Positions 37,374-47,463 are shown, counted from the first letter of the stretch. The stretch is 64,000 nucleotides of DNA from an uncultured Ferrimonas sp. (GCF_947489035.1 NZ_CANLCI010000005.1:62001-126000), one strand, 5' to 3'. The notes: generated by a model not told the origin, from the sequence alone. Program-made: numbers and translations.

Positions 37374-39461
37374 GTGACCACTGCCACCAGCGACGCCTTG
37401 GCGGAACTGCCCATCACCACCTTAAAAGGCGTGGGCGACAAACTGGCTGAAAAACTGGCTCGCCTTGGGGTGCGTACCGTTCAGGATCTGCTGTTCCATC
37501 TGCCGCTGCGTTACGAAGATCGCACCCAAGTGTGGCCGGTGGCCTCGGTACTGCCCGGGCAACATTCCACCGTTGAAGGCGACGTGGTGGATGCCCACAT
37601 CAGCTACGGCCGTAAGCGCATGCTTACGGTCACGTTGGTGGAAGACAGCGGCAGCATCACCCTGCGCTTTTTTAACTTTGCCGCCGCCCAAAAAGAGGGC
37701 TTTAAAGTGGGCGCACGGGTGCGCGCCTTTGGCGAAATTCGCGCCGGCCAAAAGGGCGCTGAAATTGTCCATCCGGAATACCACATTCTGGGCGAACGCA
37801 CCCACCCACTGTTGGAAGACGCCCTAACCCCGATCTACCCCAGCACCGAAGGGCTGAAGCAAGCGGGGCTGCGTAAACTCACCACCGAAGCGCTGTTGCT
37901 GCTAAAACACCACCCGTTGCCCGAATTGCTGCCCGCAGGGCTCTATCCGGATCAACTGTCGTTGTCGCAAGCCCTGCAATACGTGCACCGCCCAGATCCC
38001 GACGCCGATCAGCAGTTGCTGCTGGATGGCCAACACCCAGCGCAGCAACGCTTGGCCTTGGAAGAGTTACTGGCGCAAAACCTGTCGATGCTGCAACTGC
38101 GGCAACAATGTGGCGGCCAGCATGCGCTGCCACAACGGCTCGATCCCCAGTTAGAGCAAGCCTTTTTAGCGCAGCTGCCCTTTAGCCCAACCGGCGCTCA
38201 AGCGCGGGTGCTGACCGACATTCGTGCCGATCTTGGCCTTGCCGAACCAATGATGCGCTTGGTGCAAGGGGATGTCGGCTCGGGCAAAACCTTGGTGGCG
38301 GCCTTAGCGGCGCTGACGGTGATCGGCAATGGCCATCAAGTGGCACTGATGGCGCCCACCGAGCTGCTGGCCGAGCAACACGCCATCGCCTTTCGTCATT
38401 GGTTTGAACCCCTTGGGATCGAAGTGGCGTGGTTGGCGGGCAAGTTGAAAGGCAAAGCGCGGCAAGCGGCATTGGAGGCGATCCAATCCGGCAGCGCCAA
38501 AATGGTGGTGGGCACCCACGCCATCTTCCAAGCGCAGGTTGAGTTTGATCACCTCGCGCTGGCGATTGTGGATGAACAACACCGTTTTGGGGTGCACCAG
38601 CGGCTTGAGCTGCGCGAGAAAGGCCACAAAGAGGGGCGTTACCCCCATCAGCTGATCATGACCGCCACCCCCATTCCGCGCACCCTTGCCATGACCGCCT
38701 ACGCCGATCTGGATGTGTCGGTGATCGATGAACTGCCGCCGGGGCGTACCCCCATCACCACCGTTGCCATTGGCGATACCCGCCGCGACGACGTCATCGA
38801 GCGGGTGCGCCAAGCGTGCGTGGCCGGGCGCCAAGCCTACTGGGTTTGCACCTTGATTGACGAATCCGACGTGCTGCAATGCCAAGCCGCCGAAGACACC
38901 GCCACCGAACTGGCCGAACGACTGAGTGAACTCAACATCGGCTTAGTGCACGGCCGCATGAAAGCCGATGAAAAACAGGCGGTGATGCAGCGCTTCAAAG
39001 CCGGTGAACTGCACCTGTTGGTGGCCACCACCGTGATTGAAGTGGGGGTGGATGTGCCAAACTCCAGCTTAATGATCATCGAAAACCCAGAGCGGCTCGG
39101 CTTGGCGCAACTGCACCAGCTGCGGGGGCGCGTAGGCCGTGGCAGTGTCGCCAGCCACTGCGTGCTGCTGTATCACGCACCGCTGTCTAAAACCGCTCAG
39201 GCGCGCTTAGGGGTGCTGCGCCAAAGTAACGATGGCTTCCTGATCGCCCAGCGAGATCTGGAAATCCGCGGCCCCGGTGAAGTGCTGGGAACGCGCCAAA
39301 CCGGTTTGGCCGAGATGAAAATTGCCGATTTGGTGCGCGATGCCGACTTGATCCCGCAAGTGCAGCGCCTGGCCGCCCACATCATGAGCCACCACCCAGA
39401 GCGGGTGCCAGCCATCATCGACCGCTGGCTTGCGGGGCGAGAGATCTATTCTCAAGCGTGA
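37374..39461 (+). CDS. recG: ATP-dependent DNA helicase RecG
   Basis: Branch-migrating helicase that remodels stalled replication forks and R-loops. The N-terminal wedge (OB) domain spans about 1-250; helicase motifs follow: GDVGSGKTLVAALAAL (Walker A), MAPTELLAEQHA, IVDEQHRFGVHQR (Walker B), TATPIPRTLAMTAY, and the late QLRGRVGRG (motif VI). The start is GTG at 37374, whose product (TTATSDALAELPITTLKGVG) fits RecG openings; 695 residues is standard. Confidence 0.97.
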   Translation: MTTATSDALAELPITTLKGVGDKLAEKLARLGVRTVQDLLFHLPLRYEDRTQVWPVASVLPGQHSTVEGDVVDAHISYGRKRMLTVTLVEDSGSITLRFFNFAAAQKEGFKVGARVRAFGEIRAGQKGAEIVHPEYHILGERTHPLLEDALTPIYPSTEGLKQAGLRKLTTEALLLLKHHPLPELLPAGLYPDQLSLSQALQYVHRPDPDADQQLLLDGQHPAQQRLALEELLAQNLSMLQLRQQCGGQHALPQRLDPQLEQAFLAQLPFSPTGAQARVLTDIRADLGLAEPMMRLVQGDVGSGKTLVAALAALTVIGNGHQVALMAPTELLAEQHAIAFRHWFEPLGIEVAWLAGKLKGKARQAALEAIQSGSAKMVVGTHAIFQAQVEFDHLALAIVDEQHRFGVHQRLELREKGHKEGRYPHQLIMTATPIPRTLAMTAYADLDVSVIDELPPGRTPITTVAIGDTRRDDVIERVRQACVAGRQAYWVCTLIDESDVLQCQAAEDTATELAERLSELNIGLVHGRMKADEKQAVMQRFKAGELHLLVATTVIEVGVDVPNSSLMIIENPERLGLAQLHQLRGRVGRGSVASHCVLLYHAPLSKTAQARLGVLRQSNDGFLIAQRDLEIRGPGEVLGTRQTGLAEMKIADLVRDADLIPQVQRLAAHIMSHHPERVPAIIDRWLAGREIYSQA

Positions 39462-39550
39462 TCACGATAAATTTTGCAACGCTTTCAGCTAGACAGTGTC
39501 TATCAGTTAGCCACAATGGTTCTTCATCTTTGCTCAGGTAGTCCTCAAGT

Positions 39551-40426
39551 ATGTATTCAGACGACAACAGCACCAACAGCAACATCAGTCAGATCGCAGT
39601 GGGCTTCCTGCTGCTTACCGCTATCGCCTGTGGCGTCGGCTGGTACTTTCTCAGTGGCCAAGATGAGCCAGCCCCCACCCCAGAGCCCATTGCCCCGGTG
39701 GTGATCGCCGAGCCAACGCTGCCGATCGAACCGCTGCCAGTAGAGCCGGTAATTGAACCGGAACCGGAGCCTGAGCCCGAACCGGTGGCGATCGTCGCCC
39801 CCGAACCCGCAGTAGCAGCGGAGCCTGAGCCCGAGCCCGAACCTCTGCCCTCGCTGAACGAGTCCGATCCCATCACGCTGGATGCCATCGATGCGGTGGC
39901 CGACGGCATGCAAATTGGCAACGCGCTAAAACAAGACAACCTGCTGCGCCGTATTGCGGTGTTTGTCGATAACTTAACCGCCGGTGAAGTGATGCGGGCC
40001 CAAGGGCCGCTCAGCCGCATGACCGAACCCTTTCCGGTGCTGGAGCTGAGCAACGGCATCTATCTGGATCCCGAAGGCTACCGCCGCTTCGATCAACTGG
40101 CGGACTTCCTGTATCGATTGGATGAAACCAAGCTGCGGGATCAGTTTTTGCTGCTGGAACCGCTGTTAGAGCAAGCCTATCAAGAGCTGGGCTACCCCCA
40201 AGGGCAATTTCGCAGCACCCTGTTTAGCGCCATGGATCAGGTGCTCAATGCGCCAGAGCTGGATCAGCCGCTGGCCTTAACCAGCCCCAGCGTGAACTAC
40301 CAGTTTGTGGATGAAGATCTGGAAGCCCGCAGCGACGCGCAAAAAGTGATGATCCGCATGGGGCCAACCAACACCCGCAAGATCAAATCACTGCTCAGCC
40401 GCTTTAAAGGCGCGTTGAACGAGTAA
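39551..40426 (+). CDS. DUF3014-family membrane-anchored protein
   Basis: Single-pass inner-membrane protein of unknown function, 291 residues. One membrane segment (IAVGFLLLTAIACGVGWYFL, about 16-35) is followed by a Pro/Glu-rich linker (40-100) with repeated PEPEPE units, then a globular DUF3014-type domain in the periplasm (ITLDAIDAVADGMQIGN, then VFVDNLTAGEVMRAQGPLSR and the late MIRMGPTNTRKIKSLL). The linker resembles those of periplasm-spanning proteins such as TonB; function not known. It is followed by a very long terminator stem. Confidence 0.82.
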   Translation: MYSDDNSTNSNISQIAVGFLLLTAIACGVGWYFLSGQDEPAPTPEPIAPVVIAEPTLPIEPLPVEPVIEPEPEPEPEPVAIVAPEPAVAAEPEPEPEPLPSLNESDPITLDAIDAVADGMQIGNALKQDNLLRRIAVFVDNLTAGEVMRAQGPLSRMTEPFPVLELSNGIYLDPEGYRRFDQLADFLYRLDETKLRDQFLLLEPLLEQAYQELGYPQGQFRSTLFSAMDQVLNAPELDQPLALTSPSVNYQFVDEDLEARSDAQKVMIRMGPTNTRKIKSLLSRFKGALNE

Positions 40427-40450
40427 CCGCTTGGTCGGATCCTCAAACCC

Positions 40451-40488
40451 AAAACGCCCCTTGAGTGCCATCACTCAAGGGGCGTTTT
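40451..40488. terminator. Bidirectional terminator after the DUF3014 gene
   Basis: Perfect 17-bp stem, 40451-40467 with 40472-40488, loop CCAT, A and T runs at the ends. Serves the convergent thioesterase gene as well. Confidence 0.93.
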
Positions 40489-40510
40489 CGTTTGCTCTGT
40501 GGCGCCGACA

Positions 40511-40942
40511 CTAACGCGGTGCCATCACCACGTAATCACCAACAAACTCGGCACAATCGCCGATCTGCACCGTTAGGCTGATCTTGGCATTCCTACCGGC
40601 TCGCAGGGCGCTGAGATCCAGCTCTGAAGCAGTGCACACGCAAGGCAATGCGCTGAGCACCGGCTTGCGGTAACGAATGTCGCCATGGGCCAACACAATC
40701 GCGCCATCCAACCCCTGCGCTTGCAGCGCCAACCACACTCGGCCCCAGCCCGTTAATGTGCACTGGCTGTAGATGCTGCCCGCAAATTGGCTTTGATGGT
40801 GGTTTTGGTTGGCCGCAAACGGCAGCGTGGTGGTAAAGCGGCCATCTTCAAACGCGTCGGCGCGGATCCCCATCGCTTTCGCCAAGGGGATCCCGTCGTG
40901 CCATAACTGGGTTAATTGAGTCAGCAACGCAGACGCCATCAT
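40511..40942 (-). CDS. YiiD C-terminal-like hotdog thioesterase
   Basis: 143-residue putative thioesterase of the YiiD C-terminal family (hotdog fold), perhaps linked to fatty acid synthesis initiation as reported for Escherichia coli FabY/YiiD. Key stretches: NQNHHQSQFAGSIYSQCTLT, which carries the conserved Asn-His-x-x-x-Phe-Gly/Ala core, and GAIVLAHGDIRYRKPV. The Escherichia coli protein has an extra N-terminal acetyltransferase domain that is absent here. Its ATG overlaps the dtd stop (TAATG), so the two are coupled. The yihY-dtd-yiiD order is conserved. Confidence 0.85.
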   Translation of the reverse strand: MMASALLTQLTQLWHDGIPLAKAMGIRADAFEDGRFTTTLPFAANQNHHQSQFAGSIYSQCTLTGWGRVWLALQAQGLDGAIVLAHGDIRYRKPVLSALPCVCTASELDLSALRAGRNAKISLTVQIGDCAEFVGDYVVMAPR

Positions 40943-41379
40943 TACACCTTTAAGCTGAAGGTTACGGGGCCATCATTTTGCAGCGACACCTGCATGTCGG
41001 CACCAAACTGGCCGGTGGCCACGCCCATGTCGGTGCTGCGGCAATAGGCAACAAACTTATCGTACATCCGCTGCGCGTCACTGGGGTGAGCGGCGCAGGA
41101 AAAGCTCGGCCGCAGGCCGCGCTCGGTGTCGGCTGCCAAGGTAAACTGGCTCACCACCAACAAACTGCCGCCCGCTTGGCGCACGTTCAGGTTCATCTTG
41201 TCGTCGGCATCAGCGAAGATCCGGTACTTCATGACCTTATCCGCCAGCTTTTTCAGCTTGGCGTCGTCGTCGCCCTGCTCTACCCCCAGTAGCACCAGCA
41301 GGCCGCCATCAATTTGCCCCACCACTTCATCGGCCACTTCCACCTTGGCGTGGCGCACTCGCTGGATCAACGCAATCAT
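40942..41379 (-). CDS. dtd: D-aminoacyl-tRNA deacylase
   Basis: Hydrolyses D-aminoacyl-tRNA so that D-amino acids stay out of proteins. [15 protein letters not shown] at the N-terminus, the [17 protein letters not shown] active-site motif and the C-terminal Gly-cisPro motif in [11 protein letters not shown] identify it; 145 residues is exact. In a yihY-dtd-thioesterase operon. Confidence 0.97.
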   Translation of the reverse strand: MIALIQRVRHAKVEVADEVVGQIDGGLLVLLGVEQGDDDAKLKKLADKVMKYRIFADADDKMNLNVRQAGGSLLVVSQFTLAADTERGLRPSFSCAAHPSDAQRMYDKFVAYCRSTDMGVATGQFGADMQVSLQNDGPVTFSLKV

Positions 41380-41411
41380 CCGGCTTCCCCTAAAAAGCGC
41401 CTATCTTCAGC

Positions 41412-42305
41412 CTATTGGTGCACGCTTGTCGAGGGAGCCTGTGGATCTTCAACAAAATCTTTCGGTCGGCTAGCAAAATACTCCGGTAACGCCGCCGTTA
41501 CCGTGGCACCAAACAACACAATCAACCACGACAGATAAACCCACACAAATAAAATGGGGATGACCGCGAGGGCCCCGTAGATCGCTTCATAAGAGGGAAA
41601 GGTCGTGACGTACCACGCGAAGCCTTTCTTACCGGCCTCAAACAACAACGCCGCCACAACCGCCCCCACCGCCGCATGCGACACCCGCACCCGCGTATTG
41701 GGCACCAACAGATACAACAAACCGAAGGCGCTAACCGACAGTAAGAACGGCAGTTTCGAGATCAAAAAGGTGTAGAGCCCAGAGACATTCGGATCTAAAA
41801 ACAGCTGCAGGGAAAACACATAGGTGGTGGCGGCAATGCTGGCACCAATCAAAATGGGGCCCATGGTTAGGATCATCCAATACAGCGAAAACGACACCAC
41901 CCAGCGTCGCGCCTGTTTAATGGCAAAGATCCGATTCAGGGATTTATCGATGTTGCCGATCAACAACAACGCGATCACCGCCAACGACAACACCCCCACT
42001 GCGGTCATCTTCGAGGCATTATCAACAAACTGGCCCATGTACTGTTGTACTACATCCCCCGCCGCGGGAATGAAGTTGTTAAACACAAAGCCTTCCAGTT
42101 TCGCCCGAGTGCCCGCAAAGCCAGGAAACGCCGAAAAGATCGACAACCCCACCGACAACAACGGCACCAAACTCAGCAGAGTAACGTAGGCCAAATGGCC
42201 GGCGGTTATCTGCAAACCGTGGTTTTGGCAGCGCTTAATCACATAGGGGCCAAAGCCCAACAGTTGTTGCCAGCGCCACTGCCCGATCCGGGTTCGCCAA
42301 TCCAT
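41412..42305 (-). CDS. YihY/virulence factor BrkB family inner-membrane protein
   Basis: Polytopic inner-membrane protein of the YihY (formerly mis-called RNase BN) family with about six membrane segments; function unresolved. Signature [20 protein letters not shown] near the N-terminus, then [20 protein letters not shown] and [20 protein letters not shown] with the terminal [13 protein letters not shown]. 297 residues is standard. First gene of the operon with dtd and the thioesterase. Confidence 0.92.
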   Translation of the reverse strand: MDWRTRIGQWRWQQLLGFGPYVIKRCQNHGLQITAGHLAYVTLLSLVPLLSVGLSIFSAFPGFAGTRAKLEGFVFNNFIPAAGDVVQQYMGQFVDNASKMTAVGVLSLAVIALLLIGNIDKSLNRIFAIKQARRWVVSFSLYWMILTMGPILIGASIAATTYVFSLQLFLDPNVSGLYTFLISKLPFLLSVSAFGLLYLLVPNTRVRVSHAAVGAVVAALLFEAGKKGFAWYVTTFPSYEAIYGALAVIPILFVWVYLSWLIVLFGATVTAALPEYFASRPKDFVEDPQAPSTSVHQ

Positions 42306-42396
42306 GTTCTTACCTCTTTATTTGCTCTGGCGCAGTGTACAACATTAAGGCAACATATCCGTTAAATGCGTGTGCGAACATAAGGAAATCAACGTC

Positions 42397-42621
42397 ATGG
42401 CTGAACAAGGCTCCGCCGGTAATGTCATTGCCGCCATCTGTAGCTTCTTCTTTCCCGGCCTCGGCCAATTGGTGCAGGGGCGTATTTTAGCCGCCATCCT
42501 GTTCTTCATCTTCGTCGCCGGTGGCTACGCCATTGGTCCGTGGCTGCTGTTTATCCCCTACATTGTGGTTATCCCGCTGCACATCTGGTGCATCATCGAT
42601 GCCGCCAAATTTAAGCCGTAA
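42397..42621 (+). CDS. Small two-segment membrane protein
   Basis: 74 residues with two hydrophobic segments (VIAAICSFFFPGLGQLVQG-x-ILAAILFFIFVAGGYAIG and PWLLFIPYIVVIPLHIWCI). The FFFPGLGQLVQGR turn is seen in TM2-like small membrane proteins. The ATG at 42397 has AAGGAAAT at good spacing; an earlier in-frame ATG at 42370 does not. It is followed 10 bases later by the DUF2959 gene. Function unknown. Confidence 0.75.
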   Translation: MAEQGSAGNVIAAICSFFFPGLGQLVQGRILAAILFFIFVAGGYAIGPWLLFIPYIVVIPLHIWCIIDAAKFKP

Positions 42622-42631
42622 CGGAGTCCCC

Positions 42632-43261
42632 ATGCGAATTCTGATCTTAGCCGCGTTGCTTACCCTCAGTGGTTGCCAAAGCGCCTACTACGCCGCCGCC
42701 GAAAAGGTGGGCTACCATAAGCGCGAAATTCTGGTCGATCGGGTGGAAGACACCCAAGAGAGCCAGCAAGAAGCGCAGCAACAGTTCAGCAGCGCCCTAG
42801 AGCAGCTGAAAACCTTAGTGGCCTTTGATGGCGGCGATCTGGAAAATGTGTACGACACCGTCAAGGGCGAGTACGACGACGCCCAAGCCGCCGCCGACGA
42901 GGTCAGCAGCCGCATTGATGCGGTTGATAGCGTGGCCGAAGCGATGTTTGACGAATGGCAAGATGAACTGGCGCAGTATCAATCCGCCAATCTGCGTCGC
43001 AGCAGCGAAAAGCAACTGCGCGATACTCGCCGTCGGTACGACACCATGCTCAAAGCGATGCGCCGCGCGGAAGCGAAGATGGAACCGATCCTCAAACGCT
43101 TAAACGACAATCAGCTGTACCTAAAGCACAACCTGAACGCCTCAGCCATCAGTGCCATCGGTGGTGAATTCACCAGTTTGCAAACCGAAATCAATCGCCT
43201 GATCAAAGAGATGAACAGTGCCATTGCCGAATCGGATCAGTTTATTGCTACCCTAAAATAA
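42632..43261 (+). CDS. DUF2959-family lipoprotein
   Basis: 209-residue envelope lipoprotein: signal MRILILAALLTLSGC with a lipobox at Cys15, then a helical, highly charged body (SAYYAAAEKVGYHKREILVD is a DUF2959 hallmark; DTRRRYDTMLKAMRRAEAKM follows) predicted to form long coiled-coil helices. Function not known. The ATG at 42632 with GGAG upstream is chosen over a frame start inside the preceding gene. Probably cotranscribed with the small membrane protein. Confidence 0.85.
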   Translation: MRILILAALLTLSGCQSAYYAAAEKVGYHKREILVDRVEDTQESQQEAQQQFSSALEQLKTLVAFDGGDLENVYDTVKGEYDDAQAAADEVSSRIDAVDSVAEAMFDEWQDELAQYQSANLRRSSEKQLRDTRRRYDTMLKAMRRAEAKMEPILKRLNDNQLYLKHNLNASAISAIGGEFTSLQTEINRLIKEMNSAIAESDQFIATLK

Positions 43262-43282
43262 GCCGCGAGTGCCGTAACCACC

Positions 43283-43308
43283 AAGGCGCCTAAGGGCGCC
43301 TTATTACT
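43283..43308 (+). terminator. Weak terminator after the DUF2959 gene
   Basis: Stem AAGGCGCC (43283-43290) and GGCGCCTT (43295-43302), loop TAAG, followed by ATTACTT. Confidence 0.6.
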
Positions 43309-43389
43309 TAGTAAGTGTACTTAGTGGGGTTTCTCGCTACACTGCGCCGCCTAATGCGCCCTGCAACCTCCAGCCAAGAAGTGATGACC

Positions 43390-44391
43390 ATGGAAAAACG
43401 CCTCAATAAATTTATCAGCGAATCCGGCTTTTGCTCCCGCCGTGAAGCGGACAAACTGATTGAACAGAGCCGAGTTACCATCAATGGTCAGATCCCCGAG
43501 CTGGGCACTAAGGTGGGCCCTGGGGATCGCGTTGCCGTGGATGGCCGCACCATTAAAGCCAGCGCCAGCAACAAGGCCGATCGGGTTTACATTGCGTACA
43601 ACAAGCCGATTGGGATCACCTGTACCACCGAGCGCGACGTCTACGGCAACATCATTGACGCCATCGGCCACAAGCAGCGGATCTTCCCCATTGGCCGTTT
43701 GGATAAGCCATCAGAAGGGCTGATCTTTTTAACTTCTGACGGCGACATCGTGAACAAGATTTTGCGTGCCGAAAACGCCCACGACAAAGAGTACGTGGTG
43801 ACCGTAGATAAGCCGGTCAGCGAACGCTTTTTAGAGCGCATGAGCCGCGGCGTGCCGATCCTTGGTACCGTAACGAAGCCATGCCGCTGTGAAGTGGTTA
43901 GCCGCTTTGTGTTTAAGATCATCTTAACCCAAGGGCTTAACCGCCAGATTCGCCGCATGTGCGAACACTTGGATTATGAAGTGGTGAAACTAAAGCGCAC
44001 CCGCATCATGAACGTCGGCATCGATGGCTTAAAGCCAGGCGCATGGCGCAACCTGACCGAACAAGAGATGGCCGACATCAATAACGCTGTGGCGGGCTCC
44101 AGTAAAACCGCGGTGGGCACTGCCCAGCCGAAAGCCGATTACGCCGCACCACGCCGGATCAAGCCTCAAGCCGAGCAGCGTTCTGGTCACCCTCGGCGCC
44201 CAAGCGGCCAAGGCGAAGGCCGCGGTGTGTTGGATAAGCCCCAAGGCCAGCGCCCAGCCAGCGGCCGCAGCAAGCCCAGCGCCCCTAAGGTTTACGTAAA
44301 CCCGAACGCGCCTAAAGGCAGCAGCCCAAAAGGCAACAGCAAACCCAAGCCAAAAAGCGGCGGCAACACCTTAAAGCTGAAGCGCAAATAA
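43390..44391 (+). CDS. rluF: 23S rRNA pseudouridine(2604) synthase RluF-type
   Basis: Isomerises a uridine of 23S rRNA, by analogy U2604. An N-terminal S4 RNA-binding domain (MEKRLNKFISESGFCSRREA, 1-60) is followed by the RsuA-type catalytic domain with IGRLDKPSEGLIFLTSDGD (catalytic Asp) and LTQGLNRQIRRMCEHLDYEV. Residues 240-333 form a disordered, basic, Gly/Pro/Lys-rich tail (PKGSSPKGNSKPKPKSGG) seen in some family members. An ATG two codons earlier is possible; an ATG at 43315 is not supported by a Shine-Dalgarno. Confidence 0.92.
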   Translation: MEKRLNKFISESGFCSRREADKLIEQSRVTINGQIPELGTKVGPGDRVAVDGRTIKASASNKADRVYIAYNKPIGITCTTERDVYGNIIDAIGHKQRIFPIGRLDKPSEGLIFLTSDGDIVNKILRAENAHDKEYVVTVDKPVSERFLERMSRGVPILGTVTKPCRCEVVSRFVFKIILTQGLNRQIRRMCEHLDYEVVKLKRTRIMNVGIDGLKPGAWRNLTEQEMADINNAVAGSSKTAVGTAQPKADYAAPRRIKPQAEQRSGHPRRPSGQGEGRGVLDKPQGQRPASGRSKPSAPKVYVNPNAPKGSSPKGNSKPKPKSGGNTLKLKRK

Positions 44392-44430
44392 CTCAGCGGC
44401 GGCGCTTCGGTTTACCCATCGAGCCACAAC

Positions 44431-44464
44431 AACACGGGCAACCATTGGCTGCCCGTGTTTATTT
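44431..44464 (+). terminator. rluF terminator
   Basis: Stem AACACGGGCA (44431-44440) and TGCCCGTGTT (44450-44459), loop of nine, then TATTT. Confidence 0.8.
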
Positions 44465-44590
44465 CGCCCCGCCAAGGCCAATCACGCGTTTCGACAGCAC
44501 TGCCCTCAAGCAAGTACAAACCCGCTGCTGCCAACACCTAGAGTAGCGTCTTGCGTGTGAGGGTGAGGTGTGGGGTGTTCCCATGATCTA

Positions 44591-44616
44591 AAAAACGCGC
44601 CCTTCGGCGCGTTTTT
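44591..44616. terminator. Terminator after the small membrane protein at 44628
   Basis: Stem AAAAACGCGCC (44591-44601) and GGCGCGTTTTT (44606-44616), loop CTTC. U runs in both directions. Confidence 0.88.
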
Positions 44617-44627
44617 GTATGCTGATA

Positions 44628-44888
44628 TCAAGCCAGCGATTCGGTAGTGCGGAAACGGTAGCGATATAACCCAACAAGGGAAGCACCAATCCAAAACAGC
44701 TCAATCACGAAGCTGGCCAGATTAAAGTTGATGCACAGACTGATCAGCAGTAACACCGCGCCAGTAAGGTTCAGTAGGTTATAAGGCAGTTGTTTCGGGT
44801 CAATACGTTCCAGCTGCAAGAGCAAAAACGCCCCCACAACCAATAAAGTGCCGCACATGCCGACAGCGTCAGCGAGGTAATGTTGCAT
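44628..44888 (-). CDS. Small CBU_0592-like membrane protein
   Basis: 86 residues with three hydrophobic segments: ADAVGMCGTLLVVGAFLLLQ, LNLTGAVLLLISLCINFN and LASFVIELFWIGASLVGLYR. The spacing and the LPYNLLNLTGAVLLLIS stretch resemble the small CBU_0592 family, whose function is unknown. A longer frame begins at 45011, but the hydrophobic protein starts naturally at the ATG at 44888 (MQHYLADAVG). It is followed by a strong terminator. Confidence 0.72.
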   Translation of the reverse strand: MQHYLADAVGMCGTLLVVGAFLLLQLERIDPKQLPYNLLNLTGAVLLLISLCINFNLASFVIELFWIGASLVGLYRYRFRTTESLA

Positions 44889-45084
44889 AGGGATCTCAGT
44901 AACAAGCAAGGAGGTTTGTCCGACTGGCTGGCCCAATCCATGGGGTGGACACTCTCTTGCACCGCAAAGGTGCTCCTTGAGACAGCTTGTTAATGGCATT
45001 GAACGAGTCAATACGCGGCAATTATAACAAATCCGAATCGCAGAATTTGGCCGTTACCGATAATTTTCTTCATCCCAGAGCAAC

Positions 45085-45110
45085 AAAAAAGGCACCCGAA
45101 GGTGCCTTTT
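45085..45110 (-). terminator. bipA terminator
   Basis: Stem AAAAGGCACC (45087-45096) and GGTGCCTTTT (45101-45110), CGAA tetraloop, with six As at the left giving Us on the minus strand. Confidence 0.92.
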
Positions 45111-45130
45111 AGATAAGCCGTCAGCAGTGA

Positions 45131-46954
45131 TTACTTCTTAGCTAGACGGTTATCGCGCTTACGCTCGTTTTCAGTCAGCAACTTCTTACGAATGCGGATG
45201 TTCTCTGGGGTTACTTCCACCAGCTCATCGTTATCGATGAATTCCAGTGCTTGTTCCAGGGTCATCTTCAGTGCTGGGGTCAGCGTCTGCGCTTCATCAG
45301 TACCAGAGGCACGAACGTTGGTCAGCTGCTTACCCTTCAGGGCGTTAACGGTCAGATCGTTATCACGAGAGTGAATACCGATAACCATGCCTTCGTACAC
45401 TTCGGTACCGTGACCAACCATCATACGACCGCGCTCTTGCAGGTTGAAGATGGCGTTGGTCAGTGCTTTACCGGTCGCATTCGCGATCAGTACACCGTTG
45501 CTACGTTGGCCAATTTCGCCACCCTTGTGCGGGCCGTACTGCAGGAACGTGTGGTAGATCAGACCAGAACCAGAGGTCAGGGTCATGAACTCAGTCTGGA
45601 AACCAATCAGGCCACGAGAAGGCATGATGAAGTCCATACGGATACGGCCTTTACCATCAGGTGCCATGTCGGTCAGCTCGGCTTTACGCAGACCCATTTT
45701 CTCCATGATCGAACCCTGATGCTGCTCTTCCACATCGATGGTTACGGTCTCGTACGGTTCTTGGATTTCACCGTCGATTTCGCGCATGATCACTTCTGGG
45801 CGGGATACCGCCAGCTCGAAGCCTTCACGACGCATGTTTTCAATCAGGATGCCCAGGTGCAGTTCACCACGGCCAGACACTTTAAACTTATCTGGGTTGT
45901 CGGTTTCTTCAACGCGCAATGCCACGTTGTGCACCAGCTCTTTGTGCAGACGCTCAAGGATGTTACGGGAAGTAACGAACTTGCCTTCTTGGCCACAGAA
46001 CGGTGAGGTGTTTACCTGGAAGGTCATGGTTACGGTTGGCTCGTCAACAGACAGAGCAGGCAACGCTTCCACTTCGTGTGGGCAACAGATGGTGTCGGAG
46101 ATCTTCAGTTCGCCCAAACCAGAGATGGCGATGATGTCGCCCGCTTCTGCTTCTGGTACGTCGTGACGCTCCAGACCCATGTAACCCAGTACCTGACCCA
46201 CTTTACCGTTACGGGTGTGGCCTGCAGCACATTCGATGGTTACCTGTTGGCCAACCTTCACTTTACCGCGAGACACACGGCCAACACCGATAACGCCAAC
46301 GTAAGAGTTGTAGTCCAGCTGCGAAACCTGCATCTGGAAAGAACCCTCTGGATCGCCCGCTGGTGCTTCTACTTCATCAACGATGGTTTGGAACAAAGAG
46401 GTCATGTCTTCAGCGGTTTCGCCTTCAACATTCGACGCCCAACCGTTCAGGGCAGAAGCGTAAACCACTTTGAAGTCCAGCTGTTCGTCGGTGGCACCCA
46501 AGTTGTCGAACAGGTCGAATACTTGATCCATCACCCAATCAGGACGAGCACCAGGCTTATCAATCTTGTTGATTACCACGATTGGCTTCAGACCCTGAGC
46601 AAATGCCTTTTGGGTAACGAAGCGGGTTTGTGGCATCGGGCCTTCTTGGGCATCAACCAGCAACAGAACCGAGTCAACCATGGACAGTACGCGCTCTACT
46701 TCACCACCGAAGTCGGCGTGTCCCGGGGTGTCAACGATGTTGATGCGGTAGTCATTCCATTTGATGGCGGTGTTTTTCGCCAGAATGGTAATGCCACGCT
46801 CTTTTTCAATATCGTTGGAGTCCATTACACGTTCGTCAAGATCAACGCGATCGTCGAGGGTGCCAGACTGGGCCAACAGTTTATCAACCAAGGTCGTTTT
46901 ACCGTGGTCAACGTGGGCGATGATCGCCACGTTACGTAGATTTTGGATGCTCAA
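45131..46954 (-). CDS. bipA: Translational GTPase BipA/TypA
   Basis: Ribosome-binding translation-factor GTPase needed for growth at low temperature and stress, assisting 50S assembly. G domain: [15 protein letters not shown] (P-loop), [16 protein letters not shown] and [14 protein letters not shown]; then two beta-barrels and a C-terminal domain with FITNDEL-like end ([20 protein letters not shown]). The start is TTG at 46954: it is preceded by GGAGAG at correct distance and gives 607 residues, the exact length of Escherichia coli BipA; the ATG at 46990 adds 12 residues not seen in the family. Divergent from glnA as in enterics. Confidence 0.96.
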   Translation of the reverse strand: MSIQNLRNVAIIAHVDHGKTTLVDKLLAQSGTLDDRVDLDERVMDSNDIEKERGITILAKNTAIKWNDYRINIVDTPGHADFGGEVERVLSMVDSVLLLVDAQEGPMPQTRFVTQKAFAQGLKPIVVINKIDKPGARPDWVMDQVFDLFDNLGATDEQLDFKVVYASALNGWASNVEGETAEDMTSLFQTIVDEVEAPAGDPEGSFQMQVSQLDYNSYVGVIGVGRVSRGKVKVGQQVTIECAAGHTRNGKVGQVLGYMGLERHDVPEAEAGDIIAISGLGELKISDTICCPHEVEALPALSVDEPTVTMTFQVNTSPFCGQEGKFVTSRNILERLHKELVHNVALRVEETDNPDKFKVSGRGELHLGILIENMRREGFELAVSRPEVIMREIDGEIQEPYETVTIDVEEQHQGSIMEKMGLRKAELTDMAPDGKGRIRMDFIMPSRGLIGFQTEFMTLTSGSGLIYHTFLQYGPHKGGEIGQRSNGVLIANATGKALTNAIFNLQERGRMMVGHGTEVYEGMVIGIHSRDNDLTVNALKGKQLTNVRASGTDEAQTLTPALKMTLEQALEFIDNDELVEVTPENIRIRKKLLTENERKRDNRLAKK

Positions 46955-47279
46955 AGTGCTCTCTCCGGGCAAAGGGGAACGGATTCGCATGCCTAGTTTA
47001 GGCTATCGCGACAAGACAACCCCTTCGCGGGGCAACAGAATCAGCCACTACTTACCCTCCCCTATCGCAGTCAAAAGACTGAATTTAAGATAAGGGATTT
47101 AAGTGGCTGGCTATTTTGGGCGGCAAGTGTACTGGAATGGCGGCCAAACTGCGACAATTTACCGTCAATTCGCGATTATTGTTTAATCAGTCACAGTGCT
47201 ACACTGGCGGCGCGAGTAGGAATGCTCGGTCTTTGGTCACGTTGAGCTCATAGGATGAGTCGTTGTACGGTCCAGTTAT

Positions 47280-47296
47280 CGCACCATCTTGGTGCA
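47280..47296. promoter_or_regulatory. NtrC-binding site upstream of glnA
   Basis: GCACC-ATCTT-GGTGC, perfect half-sites with 5-base spacer; matches the NtrC consensus TGCACC-N5-GGTGCA at all but the outermost left base. Enhancer distance to the sigma-54 promoter is typical. Confidence 0.85.
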
Positions 47297-47389
47297 ATCG
47301 CCCCGTTGAATGCCCCATTCAAGTGCAACCACCCCTGCTATGACGCCTCCACCAAAAGACAAACAATGCGATATCAATAACTTAACTTG

Positions 47390-47406
47390 TTGGCACGGTT
47401 ATCGCT
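47390..47406 (+). promoter_or_regulatory. Sigma-54 promoter of glnA
   Basis: TTGGCACGGTTATCGCT: the -24 element TTGGCACG is perfect, the -12 element is TCGCT where consensus is TTGCW (one mismatch). About 58 bases before the glnA start. Confidence 0.8.
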
Positions 47407-47463
47407 TTATGCTGGCCAACAAGTTGGTTTGCCTAACGAATTATGCCATTGGAGGCACACAGG

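Larger units (their letters stand above)
46955..47463. promoter_or_regulatory. bipA-glnA divergent regulatory region
   Basis: 509 bases holding the bipA promoter at the left and the nitrogen control region of glnA at the right: an NtrC site (47280-47296) about 94 bases before a -24/-12 promoter (47390-47406). No other gene is seen. Confidence 0.75.

Noticed and set aside
39740..39846. Microsatellite-like repeats of CCGGAGCCTGAGCC type
   Set aside because: They encode the Pro/Glu linker of the DUF3014 protein and need no other explanation.
46076..46939. 287-codon plus-strand frame opposite bipA
   Set aside because: Mirror of the bipA reading frame with no protein features of its own.
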